Below, in pieces: positions 1 through 9,961 of a stretch of DNA of 64,000 bases. The stretch's first letter is position 1. The number at the start of each line of letters is the position of its first letter. Origin of the DNA: Heterobasidion occidentale (lineage: Eukaryota > Basidiomycota > Agaricomycetes > Russulales > Bondarzewiaceae); the NCBI GenBank assembly GCA_039111635.1, contig JBCAQO010000009.1, positions 434,001-498,000 of the forward strand, written 5' to 3'. The notes beneath the pieces were generated by a model. That model did not search any database. It was given only the letters and a program-made list of their open reading frames with translations, and was not told where the DNA came from. Position numbers and translations under genes: made by a program.

Positions 1-443
1 TCATCGACCACGCAGCGCGCTCGGGTTTGGACCATTTCCCGACTTCATCGTATGCCAACTTCACCTCAGTCAAGGTGTTTCCAAGCTCGAGCCTACATCC
101 ACAATGAGTGGGTCAACACGAATCTGCGATGCGTGTGCTGCGTACACGTTTGATTCGGCATGAGGGCGTCCCAAGTCAGCAGCAAGAGCCTCCTGAAAGC
201 GGACAAGGTTGTCCTTGAGGAGGTAGGCGAGAGCGAGGAGCTGCTGCTTGCGGTACGCGAGGGGGCGGGTCTTTCCAGATTTGAAGTTCTTTTGCAACTC
301 GCTGCGAATCTGGAGAGAACGAGAGATGTCAGAAGAGCGAGCAGATCACCGATGACAGCAGATGAAGTCCATGATATATATGGAAGGGAACTTACAACAG
401 GGATCTGCTCGATGGCTGTCGTCTCGAACTGTTTAGCGCTCAT
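1..443 (-). CDS. Aldehyde dehydrogenase, family 3 type (N-terminal part, cut by window edge)
   Basis: NAD(P)-dependent oxidation of fatty or other aldehydes to acids; family 3 members are often membrane-associated. Three exons are visible: 396-443 (ATG at 443), 146-309 and 1-92, joined by introns of 86 and 53 nt with matching phases (GTAAGT donor, then GTACGC donor). The first 100 or so residues match the family start: a short leader, then FKSGKTRPLAYRKQQLLAL, then FQEALAADLGRP, then LELGNTLTEVKLAYDEVGKW. The Rossmann fold and the catalytic Cys and Glu lie beyond the window, so activity cannot be judged. The family call rests on the distinctive N-terminal helix. The neighbouring FAD oxidase on the same strand ends 472 bp upstream of this start. 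Confidence 0.85.
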
Positions 444-914
444 AGTGGATGATTGGATACTGGTCGCGACGCGTCGTAAGTGCAGCGCTCGGCTGGAAGA
501 ACAGAAAGGAGTGCGTACGTGTGCGGGGGATGCTGTTAACTGATTACGATGTGGGGAAGGGCTAGTCAAGCGCTGGGGTTAAGTACTTAAAAGATTTGGC
601 ACCCCGTGGGGCCGTGCACTCAAAGGCACGCGGCTTGCCGTCTCGGGGTACCTTTTCACGCCTTTATCAACGGAGAGGCAATTGCGCACTTCCTAACTTC
701 TTCAGTTACTAAGGGATATACCAAGATCGACTTGTGACACCAGAGCTTTCCAAGTCAAAGTCCGAAGTATGATCTGACCATCGTTGGGCAACTTCTGGAT
801 TGCGCAGCGAGTGATATCAAGTCGGTCGAATCCCTGCATCATATTTGGCCCACTTCATTCGAGGGTACACAATTCCAGCATCCAAAAGCGTCCTGAATGA
901 CTGCCTGCATCCAA
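444..914. other. Intergenic spacer with a nested inverted repeat
   Basis: No gene was recognised. The spacer lies upstream of the aldehyde dehydrogenase start and downstream of the FAD oxidase stop. At 598-652 an outer 9-bp stem (GGCACCCCG against CGGGGTACC, one mismatch) encloses a second stem (CCGTGC against GCACGCGG, one bulge). Confidence 0.4.
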
Positions 915-2531
915 TCAGACGAGCTCCGGTTCTATTACGAACCCCTTTGTCCACAGCCTTCCCGGATCATACTTGGCTTTCAACTTCCTCAGCCTCGGCA
1001 AATTCAAGCCAAACACGGCATCGGCTGGCTCATCGCCCTGCGCCATGTTGAGCAGGATGCCGAGATCGTCCCCCGTCTTGTCGACATTGGTGCGGCGGAT
1101 GAATTCAACGGTAGAAGCGACGAAGGCTCGGGATGCTTCGTCAGTCTCAGGACGCGCGTTCCTAGATATGGCGCGAGTTTTTCAAGAACCAACAATGATT
1201 TCGGAGTGACTCAACTCACCTTCCCTGAATGGCGACAGAATAATGGGGGCGTCTGATAGCGAAGGCGGTTTCTTCTGCCCCCACTTGCACAATCTTTTCC
1301 CATTTACGCGTGTCCCACAGAACCATACTCGACCTCGCGTCTTCGTTATCTTCCGTGAACTTGCACCAGCGCACCCACACCTCAGTTATCATATCCGTCC
1401 ACAATTCTGAGAAGGCGACCCCTCGGATGGTGAGACGACGCGGTGCACGAGAGAGGCCAGCATCAGCCGAATGGGAGATGGTGAGTTGATCGGGAGCAGA
1501 GGAGATTCTGTCAACCGTTGGCGTTACTCGGGTGCGGAATGGATCCAGGATCTCTTCAGCGGAGCGGGAGCTTGCGGCCGAGATCCAAGGTGCTATCACG
1601 ATTGTAGGCTGAGCGCTCGAAAATCAGAGGAGATCTTGAAAGTCGTGACAAGGAAGATACCTTAAAATGCGGACCAGGACGGGTAAACATCATGCCAACC
1701 TTCTCATGCACAGATGCACTTGATACAAAGTCCTGTTTTCACCCGCTGATTAGATTAGGGGATTGCACCGACCCTATGAAGACCGCACTTGAACGACCTG
1801 GATCACATCGGCAAACGCAGTCCCTGGGTACACCAGAGCACCGACGGTTGAAGGGCCGGGGGAAGGGAAGGCTTTCAGAACGAATTCGACGACGATACCG
1901 AACTGGTTTCCACCACCTAGGAAGCGACGAGGGATTAAGCTCACAAGCACGACCACGATCGATGCCCAAACGTACCCCGTATAGCCCAGAAGAGATCAGG
2001 TTCTTCGGTAGCGCTTGTCTTCACGATGCGCCCGTCAGCGAGGACGACCGTCGCTGCCACCATGTTATCGATCCCGAGGCCATGCTCGGAAGTCAAATTG
2101 CCGTACGCGCCACCCAAGAGCGAACCGCCTACACCGACGAACCACAAAGGCGCGCCGGCCACTTCGATGCCTTCCTTACTGCCGACTTCATACACATTAC
2201 CCCAGTTCGCACCACCCTGGATGACGACCGTCTTGCGGTCATCAGACAGCTTTACCGAATTCAATAAAGAGAGATCGATGACGATCCCTCCCTGGGTGCT
2301 CGACCAAGTCGACGAATGGCAGCCTCCGCCCTTGACGGCTATCTCGAATCTAGGCGAGCGAGAGGAGGCATAGGATAGAATTATCGGGACATCCGTGTAT
2401 ACTGCCGGTTGAACGACGTATGCTGCCTCAAGAATAGACAGGTCTGAGTTGCGCTGGAGCGCCTCTCTATACCCAGCTGATGCGGGGGAAAGCACATTGC
2501 CCTGGATATTCAACGATTCGATATCAGCCAT
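915..2531 (-). CDS. FAD-linked oxidoreductase, PCMH/BBE type, 463 aa
   Basis: Flavoprotein oxidase of the vanillyl-alcohol-oxidase superfamily, related to berberine-bridge-like oxidases; the substrate is unknown. Five exons: 1976-2531, 1789-1916, 1661-1732, 1220-1608 and 915-1161, with introns of 52-59 nt; the sum is 1,392 nt with all phases agreeing. The ATG at 2531 begins MADIESLN. The FAD-binding PCMH domain covers roughly residues 40-220. Its pyrophosphate loop is VKGGGCHSST (about residues 66-75), followed by GGIVIDLS, GGANWG and VGVGGSLLGGAYG. The C-terminal BBE segment is recognisable in LPRLRKLKAKYDPGRLW with a final KGFVIEPELV. No signal peptide is evident, so it is probably intracellular, unlike many secreted relatives. 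A covalent flavin link was not established. Confidence 0.88.
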
Positions 2532-3827
2532 GTTCAGGTGCAGAGAGGGAGGGGAAATGTGAGTGTCTGATGGGAAAGAAACGCACACTATTTATGGTTA
2601 GGGCACTCGCACCAGGATGCCATTGCACCTAAAAGGTGGGTGGTGCTTCAAGCGCGCCGCAGTGCAGTCGAAGCCGAGCCGAGTCCTGTCGAGCCCGAAG
2701 GCGTGCTGCGTGACAGTGACATCACTGTCACGAATACACAACTCATCTGTAGCCCTCCCGACGACTTCTTCCAACATGTTGACCGAATATTCTTTGCCTT
2801 ACCGTCGTGGAAAACCTTTTCGGCTTGACTTTTTCAATGATTCTCTGGAGGCCGATTTGCTCCCAGGTCTAAACGTTCACTGGCTGTGCAAGTAAGCACT
2901 ATCAAATTTAGCGCCCAGTTTTCCAGCCCCGAGTCGAGTCTTTCCTTCACAAGCTCCAGAATCTGCCACAGGAACGTCTGTGGTCTTCCCTTGATGGAGT
3001 GAATCGAGATCACTTTTTTAGCTGCTATGCTTAGCCTATTCATCAGGCTGATGGCCTTTTGTATCACAAATGATATCTAGAGAATAGCAACACGAAAGCA
3101 TCTGCAAGCTATTGCTCCCGGCTTTGCATGCACTGCTTTACCGTGATGGTGCGTCTGTTTGATTGAACGTAAGATCTTCCCTATTGTGCCACAACGTTCG
3201 CACTTGTGGCTTCTCAGCAGGTCGTTGTTCACATCATCACTGCTACAAGATGCCTACGTAGATCCGACATTCGAGGAACACAGACTCATTGCTCGTACAG
3301 ATTTGGATTTCAATGGAGGAATCCCTCGATGGGAAACCGAGCATTTGCACTATCATCAATAAATAGCTCTGGTCGTATCATGACCGTGACGTCCACGCAT
3401 GCTTCCACAAGGCTGCAAGTACCTACCTCTTCATCACGTCACACAAAGTTGTCGGGGTGGAAAACGAAAACATTCACTGCCAGACAAGCGCTCGTCCATT
3501 CATCTCATGATCGACGGCAATGGGCGCTCATATATCTCCACGCTCCCCCCTGCAGCCCCCTCGCATCAGCTTCGTTCTCAGACCTATTCAGTTTTTTTCG
3601 ACCACGAGCTGTTACAGCGCGATAGCTCGCCTTGAAACGGCTAGGCCTGTTACGCAGCTCCTGATCTTCGCTCTAATATTACTATCAAGACTTGCATTAG
3701 AAGCCTTGATCCTTTAGAGGATTGCCGACGGACAGGGTCGTTACGCAAGATCATAGTCAACTCTTTACTTATACCTGAAGTTTCTCGAGAGCACCCCAGG
3801 TGTCCCACTCAGCGTTTTTCGTGTTCA
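2532..3827. other. Intergenic region, no gene recognised
   Basis: About 1.3 kb between divergently transcribed genes. All frames are broken by stops and no open stretch resembles a known protein. A TATA-like ATAAATAG lies on the minus strand near 2588-2598, about 60 bp upstream of the FAD oxidase ATG. The rest is likely promoter sequence for both neighbours. Confidence 0.4.
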
Positions 3828-5063
3828 ATGGCTCTGCAGATCGATGTCGCCGAATTTGGTGGACTAGTGGCCGAAGGTGTACTGTACGGTAAGCGAGTTC
3901 TGCATATCTGCGGAATGAAATTGTAATATTTTCGTTCGCAGGCATCTACTTACTACTATTTGGTTATTCTGGTTACCTGCTCGTCTCTCGGAGGAAACGA
4001 GGCGAACTCATCAGCTATCCGATGTTGCTCGTGGCGCTGTTGATGTTCATTCTGGTCACCGGGCAGATCGTTGCCGACACTTTCAACCTATTCATCGCAT
4101 TCTTCCACCACGACACGCGCGAGGAACGTATCAAATATTTAGAAGACGTTTCGCAGCAGCTCTTTGCATGGAAGCATAATATCTTGAATGCCACGCTCCT
4201 TGTCGGTGACTTATTTGTGGTGCGTACAAGGCTGTACACTGTCACTTCTGCACTAACACGATGCTTTGATGCTCATGGTATTTATAGTGCTATCGCTGCT
4301 ATATCATATGGGGAAGAGATTTGCGGGTCATTGCGCTACCGCTGTCCTTGTCTGCGGCAAGCGTCGGTATGTCTGTGTATCTCTAACCTCTGCGAATATC
4401 AAAAACTGAATGCGCGTCAGCATGTGGGATTCAGGTCACATGGGCAACTCAGCATCTCGCATCGACCACGGTAAAAGCACAGACCAGTTGGATTACTGCG
4501 CTCTTCACGCTCAGCCTGTGCGCCAACGCTATATCGACATGTGAGTGCCGTTGCGGGCCTTGTCAATGTCACTACGTTTATCATGTCTCGTAGCTCTCCT
4601 TGCCTTCAAGATATGGCAAGTCGACAGAGCGGCCAGACGGTTTATGGCAGGGTCTGGATCGTCTCTCGTCCCAGTTCTCCGGATCGTCGTCGAGTCAGGT
4701 GCCATGAATGCCGCGTACCTCTTCGTCTACACCATGACGCTCGTTACGGGGACGGAAGCACTTGAGACCATGGCCGAGATGGTATGTCCTCCGGCAGATT
4801 TCATCTCAGTGACAGATTTAACTGGTTATGCATAATAGGCAACGGCCGTGATTTCAATCATCGCAACGCTGCTGATCATTCGTGTTCAAACAAATGCTGA
4901 GCGCGAAGCGCGCTACACCACTGGGCGTGCGGTGAGCACGTTCCGCGCTGGTCCCCGCAAAAACGAGCTATCGGGGCAAGTCAAAACCATCAGTACCGAT
5001 GGGACTCTGGAAGGAACGCAATCTCCGAGTCAATCTGCAGATCTGAACGTAATTACGGTATGA
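3828..5063 (+). CDS. Seven-transmembrane basidiomycete integral membrane protein, 316 aa
   Basis: Function unknown; it belongs to a large, receptor-like family of basidiomycete membrane proteins. Six exons: 3828-3888, 3942-4219, 4288-4366, 4421-4540, 4594-4781 and 4839-5063, with introns of 53-68 nt in compatible phases, total 951 nt. The protein begins with a short outside segment (MALQIDVAEFGG) and about seven hydrophobic helices. Landmarks of the family are NATLLVGDLFVCYRCYIIWG around residues 103-122 and the late helix ATAVISIIATLLIIR. The cytoplasmic tail of about 60 residues is polar and Ser/Thr-rich. Not every exon boundary is certain, but the frame is unbroken. No ligand or pathway can be inferred from the neighbours. 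Confidence 0.85.
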
Positions 5064-5598
5064 AGCTGATCGGTATTGATATGTTGACGGATTGTTTCCA
5101 TGTTGCTCGCCGATGTTGACGAGTCGATCTGTCGTAATTCACTACTACATGGTGCCAGGCAACGATGGAATGTGCCACGTGTATATTGTCCCGCAGGTGT
5201 TTCTCTGTTAGAGATTAATTTGCCCTCAAATATATAGTCAGAATGCTCGACACCATCTGGATTTAAAGGCTGCATTGCTTGCCATTCTGCGAAGTTCTCC
5301 TCGTCAATGCGGTTCGTATAAGTGTATATTCAGTGTTCAAATAAACACGGCATCTTCTAAGAGACAAGGTGGTTTAGGTACCACTCCAAATATTGTGCTG
5401 CAGAGACGAATCGGCGTTGACGCGTTGACGAGTGCTATAATACGCACGACAAATAGTTAGCCGGAGCTCGGTTCCTTACCCCACAACCCTGTTTTTCGCC
5501 GAGCTCAATGATATCTTTGCTGGCACCTCTTTCCTTTAGCTCCACCATCTGTCTCTCTGCCCACCTATCCTTAATACCAGGCGTTACGAAAAGCGGTC
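5064..5598. other. Intergenic region, no gene recognised
   Basis: 535 bp between two genes on the same strand. The last 130 bp before the MFSD5-like start are pyrimidine-rich, as usual for fungal core promoters. Nothing else was identified. Confidence 0.4.
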
Positions 5599-7695
5599 AT
5601 GTCCAATTTCTACGAGCGCCAGCTCACGCTCCTTATCGTTGTATGCGTTCTCGTCCTGCTGCTTGAACGATGGGTCTCTTCGACAGACAAGAAACCTCAG
5701 ACCTCGACCTCAGCAGCCAAAACTCAAGTCGACGATTCCCTCGAGAACGGACGTACCCCTGCTCAACACGCTCCTAGCGGAAGCATATCTGGCATGCCGA
5801 GCGCGCGCGTGGGCGCGCTGAATGCTCTGATGAGGAAGTACCTAACGGTTTACGCGATTGTTATGGGTGCGTCTCTCGTCGTCCTTTGTTGTGTTGAGCG
5901 CTGGAAGGGGGTGATCATGAGGGTTCGACTGGTCCATCTGATAAGTTTTTGTGGGACAACAGGTGCGGACTGGTTACAGGGTCCATATGTCTATTCGCTC
6001 TACCATGAACAATACGCTTTCCCTGAACGGATTGTTGCTGTTCTATTCGTTACAGGCTTTATGAGCGCGGGTCTCTCTGCACCCCTTGTTGGAGTCTGGG
6101 CTGATCAATAGTACGTCTTCATCCACATCATGTTTTCCTTTTCCTTTGCTGTAAAACAATCCCTGTGTGTTGTGATGAAATCATCAACACGAGCTGCCGG
6201 ATTAGTTGTGTACAAATATCACTAAACGAATATCATGGAGTTATTCATGTCCTCATAGTCAAACTCTACCACCAGCCCGAGCGCCTACAGACCATATACC
6301 GCTCTCTCTTGTTTTGCGTGCGTAAACTCGACCATTACTCACCACACCTTATACAGTGGCCGCCGCCGATTATGTCTTATGTTCTGTGTGACGTACTCGC
6401 TCACCTGTGGCCTCCTTCTCGTCCCCTCCCTCCCTGTCTTGCTTCTGGGCCGTGTCCTGGGCGGGATCTCGACGTCGATCTTGTTTTCAGCCTTCGAGAG
6501 CTGGCTCGTCTCAGCAAGCTCGACGGCCGCGCTTCATAGCGAGGACCTGAGTGCTATCATGGGTCGTGCAACGCTCGTCAACGGGTTCGTTGCGGCCGCT
6601 GCTGGCGTACGTCCCTCTTTTGTCGATTTACATGGTGCGCTCATGAGTGCGTATGATTTTTGCGACATTTGTAGGTGTCTTCGAACAAGCTTGTGGAATG
6701 GAACGGAGGTGGCTACCGCTCACCATTTATTGCTAGCGGTATATTGCTCGTTTTGGCTTGGATCGTTATACGTGGGACTTGGGGCGAGAATTATGGTGGT
6801 GGGGTGGCGCACAGGTTTCTACCGACGACATCTTTCAGATCAAACGCTTGGGAGCAGCATGGAGGATTGTAGCGCCGGTACGCCGCTTCACTCCGCTGGA
6901 CTTACACACAGCTCATTGTGCGTCCATATTGCAGACCCCACGCTGCTCGTCCTCGGACTCACACAGACGATATTCGAAGGGTCCATGTACCTCTTCGTCT
7001 TCATCTGGGTTCCTGCGCTCCAAGAATGCTCGATCGCGCCTACATCCATACCTCTGGGCTACGTCTTCTCCGCCTTCATGATTTCCATGATGCTCGGTTC
7101 GCTCTTCTACACATTCATCACCTTGCACTGGCACCGCCCACCCCCGCCGCATCTGCAGCACACGCGCTCCGTATCCGTCTCCTCGACGTTGTCGACAGCG
7201 TCGTCGGCGGCGACCCGATTCGACACTCACGCTGCACGCGAAGCTGAGCTCGCTCGTGTGCGCAGTGTCGGCCCTCGCGTTTGCCGCGAGCGTGAGCGCT
7301 GGGCGCACGAAGGGGGAAGGGAACGCGGAGATGGTCAAGTTCTGGGCGTTCTGCCTGTTCGAGGCGTGTGTGGGGATGTATTACCCTGTGCAAGGCATGC
7401 TCCGCGGGTCCCTCATCGCTAACGAACACCGCGCCACCGTACGTATTGCTATCTTCTCTGTGTTTGCCTTTCTGGCGCAGGCTGATTGTGCATTTTCGTG
7501 GGGCGTCAGCTGTCGGCGCTCTTCCGCGTCCCACTCAACATATTTGTCGTCGCGTCTCTCCTTACAGGTGTCTCGTCGGCGCGAGACTTCGTCCTCATGG
7601 CGTGCGCAGTGGTACTCGCTCTCTCCGCGATCACCACCGCCGTCGTCGTCCTGCCTCGCGTGGAGACCCTACCGCCACAGGGGCGTACCGCTTAG
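5599..7695 (+). CDS. MFSD5-like major facilitator (molybdate-anion transporter family), frame-broken
   Basis: Twelve-helix transporter of the MFSD5 family, proposed to carry molybdate or another anion across a membrane. Exons: 5599-5866, 5963-6110, 6357-6606, 6675-6877, 6935-7438 and 7510-7695. Family landmarks are GADWLQGPYVYSLYHEQY, FVTGFMSAGLSAPLVGVWAD, LLGRVLGGISTSILFSAFES, ATLVNGFVAAAAG, TLLVLGLTQTIFEGSMYLF and FEACVGMYYPVQGMLRGSL. Intron 2 is 246 nt, long for this genome. The frame is broken three times. The G run at 6801-6804 and a site near 6869-6877 each need one more base; the C run at 7214-7216 needs one fewer. With these, the sum is 1,560 nt (519 aa) with consistent phases. The conserved sequence on both sides favours assembly error over decay. 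Confidence 0.85.
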
Positions 7696-7985
7696 ACATT
7701 CGTTGCAAACGGCTCTACGCCGCGAAGCGGGGGGCTTGGATGTCCGGTCACGAAATTCTCGAATTTTCGGCTCCTTGGATAGAGGCTAGAAGGAACACCT
7801 CCTAGATCAATATATATCACGGACATTTCATTTATAATTCACGCTGTATACCTAAGTCTCTATGCCATTTCGTTTGGGTATCAGTCACCTCGCGAAGTTT
7901 AATTGCCGTATAGATAACAACACAGCGAGGACAGTTGAGGGAAGAGACACTCGGTGCAGCAACTTTTGAGGATCAGGATGATATC

Positions 7986-8335
7986 ATGCAGTTACTCCTG
8001 GAAACGTATGCAGTTCGGCGACTTGAACGACAAGGTAGCCGCTCTTATTGTTCTATGGTGTGTTCATGCTGACCTCTCATAAATTCCATGTTCTACTTCC
8101 CCTTGACATTGCGCACATTGCTATCGCAGCTGTTCATTTTTGGACTTTCTGGTTAGTTGTGCCATTTGCGCTGACTCCTTTCCTTCGTCTTATTGTTCAT
8201 CAGAAACATCGCTGATCAAGTTAGCCAGGTGCGTAGATATGCCGTAAATGCGCACCAATTATCGACGACGAATGTTTATAATGCACTCTTTAGAGACGTA
8301 GAGAAAGTTTCGAGACTCATGTAGCCAAGGCATGA
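7986..8335 (+). CDS. Candidate tiny spliced gene (about 45 aa), unknown
   Basis: Not recognised. Between the ends of the MFSD5-like gene and the methyltransferase, four short blocks are joined by well-formed splice sites: 7986-8034, 8130-8151, 8204-8228 and 8294-8335. Donors are GTAGCC, GTTAGT and GTGCGT; acceptors are CGCAG, ATCAG and TTTAG. From the ATG at 7986 the product begins MQLLLETYAVRRLERQ and continues HFWTFWNIADQVSQ. A second frame starting at 8008 also stays open through the same exons (34 aa, ending at 8324). The upstream sequence 7925-7985 is open in the first frame (REETLGAATFEDQDDI), so the real start may lie further 5'. Nothing was identified in 7696-7920. Confidence 0.3.
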
Positions 8336-8499
8336 CGCTGGTAATGTCGACGATGTAGAGATCAGTCGTGCGTGACGCACAATAAATAAACTGTTTCTAG
8401 CAAAGTCGGCAGCCAGAGGACAACGAAACATAACTTCATACACACAAGACGAGAACTCTATCGTACACGCGTCCAATTCCACTTCAGGAGGCAGCCAAA

Positions 8500-9518
8500 T
8501 TAAAATTCGCTTCTCTGTTTCGTGGCATCAGTCAACGGGACATACTGTCCGAGAAAAGTAACACATCAAGTTCAAGGACTTGCTCTGCTGTGAACGAGGA
8601 GAAAGCTTACAAGGACACCAAAGAGTTCCTTGTCTGTCACGTGCCCGTTCTCGTCCTTGTCGATTTGTCGAACGGCTTGACTGTGAGTTCCGACAGGAAT
8701 GAACATCCTACCCGGGCGGGCGAGCTGGTCGACAAGAGGCTGCGGGAGAGTAGGCGCAGCGGCGCCAACATGGATCGCATCGTACGGACCTCCCTCGGGA
8801 TATCCTGAATCCCAAAAACAGATTTTGATAAAGCACGAAGTTCGTTCCCGCAATGAGCAACGAGCATGCATGCTGAATTCTCACCGAGTCGTCCGTCGCC
8901 TGCGACCAAGACTATTTGTCCATTGTCTAACGCTCCCTGAAGCCCGTCCGCGCGCAGGTTGTTTTTGCTCCAGTCCACAAGCTCAGGGATGTGGTCGATG
9001 CCGACGACTTTTCCTTGTTTGGAGTCGGAGTTGACGAGATGATGAAAGACGGCACTGAGGTAGCCCGAGCCTGAGCCCACATCGAGGACGTGGGCGCCTG
9101 GGCGGAGGTAAGGGAGAAGGATTTCAGCGGCATGGCCGTGCTGCAGAGCATCGAAAATACTTCAATCTAGTGATTTTGAATCGACCGACGGAGTACTGAC
9201 CATGTGGGGCGCAGATATGGTGGCGCCGTGTCCAATGGACCTATACGGCGTTATCCCGTGGTCCGATGCAAGGCGGTGCTGTGCTTTCGCGACTCACTGA
9301 GGCGAATCAAGGTACGCATCAGACTTGTCAATCACGTAGTTTGCGCGATCGACCTTTTGCATTGCCTGCGTTCATGACGTGAGGGAGCAGAACATTGACT
9401 CAATCGACCGTCAATACTCAAGAAAACTCACAGCTGCTACGATGTCTGACTTGAGAATTGCTCCAGACATATTTGTGATGAGTTCGGTGTTTGTCCTTCC
9501 ACTAGAACGCCAGGCCAT
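8500..9518 (-). CDS. Protein-L-isoaspartate O-methyltransferase, 229 aa
   Basis: Uses S-adenosylmethionine to methylate isoaspartyl residues that arise by protein ageing, starting their repair; cytosolic. Six exons: 9432-9518, 9298-9365, 9201-9240, 8885-9140, 8611-8804 and 8500-8544, total 690 nt, all phases agreeing. The family order is complete: N-terminal [20 protein letters not shown], the pre-motif [17 protein letters not shown] motif [17 protein letters not shown], post-[17 protein letters not shown], then [14 protein letters not shown] with RMFIPVG, and the late [10 protein letters not shown]. Length is normal. It is divergent from the PIN-like carrier, with 443 bp between the starts. 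The frame is unbroken. Confidence 0.93.
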
Positions 9519-9961
9519 TGTGGAGCACAGGAGCTTGAGTACAGGAGCTTGAGCGCTTGAGCTTGAGCAAGCCAAGGTCGACGTATGGGATGACGTCGAT
9601 CAAACCCCAACCTCGGTACGGACAAGCCCTAACGTCGATATTGCTCACATAATCATCCACCAAGCAGTCTCCGAATCCTCACCGTATCTCCTCTCATCTA
9701 CTAGGCGAGTTCAGCCTTAAGCATAGCTCTAGAGGACAGCAGGGGAATTTTTTTTAAAGGCTGGACAGCATAATTGTGGTGAGATAAACGAATGTGCACG
9801 GCACGCACGTGCGTGCCTGACGTTGACGCACCCTGTGCAGCAATTACTTGGCTTGGACCAGACCGAAGCGTAGCTGCTGCGTCAATACGCCCCTCAACAA
9901 TCGATGCAATAACCCCACCTCCTTCTCTCTCTCACACTACCAATCACTGCTTGACAAGTAC
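9519..9961. promoter_or_regulatory. Shared divergent promoter region
   Basis: 443 bp separating the divergently transcribed isoaspartyl methyltransferase and PIN-like carrier. It contains the short direct repeats at 9527-9568 immediately upstream of the methyltransferase ATG, and CT-rich tracts before the carrier start. No defined binding site was proven. Confidence 0.4.
9527..9568. repeat. Tandem 14-nt direct repeat in the methyltransferase leader
   Basis: Two nearly identical 14-nt units (ACAGGAGCTTGAGT and ACAGGAGCTTGAGC, 9527-9554) are followed by a degenerate third unit built from GCTTGA repeats. It lies within the first 50 bp upstream of the methyltransferase ATG, so it is probably in its 5' untranslated region. 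Confidence 0.75.

Noticed and set aside
6758..7081. Separate 107-codon plus-strand frame within the MFSD5-like gene
   Set aside because: Its middle part is the frame-shifted continuation of the transporter (VSTDDIFQIKRLGAAWRI), not a separate gene.
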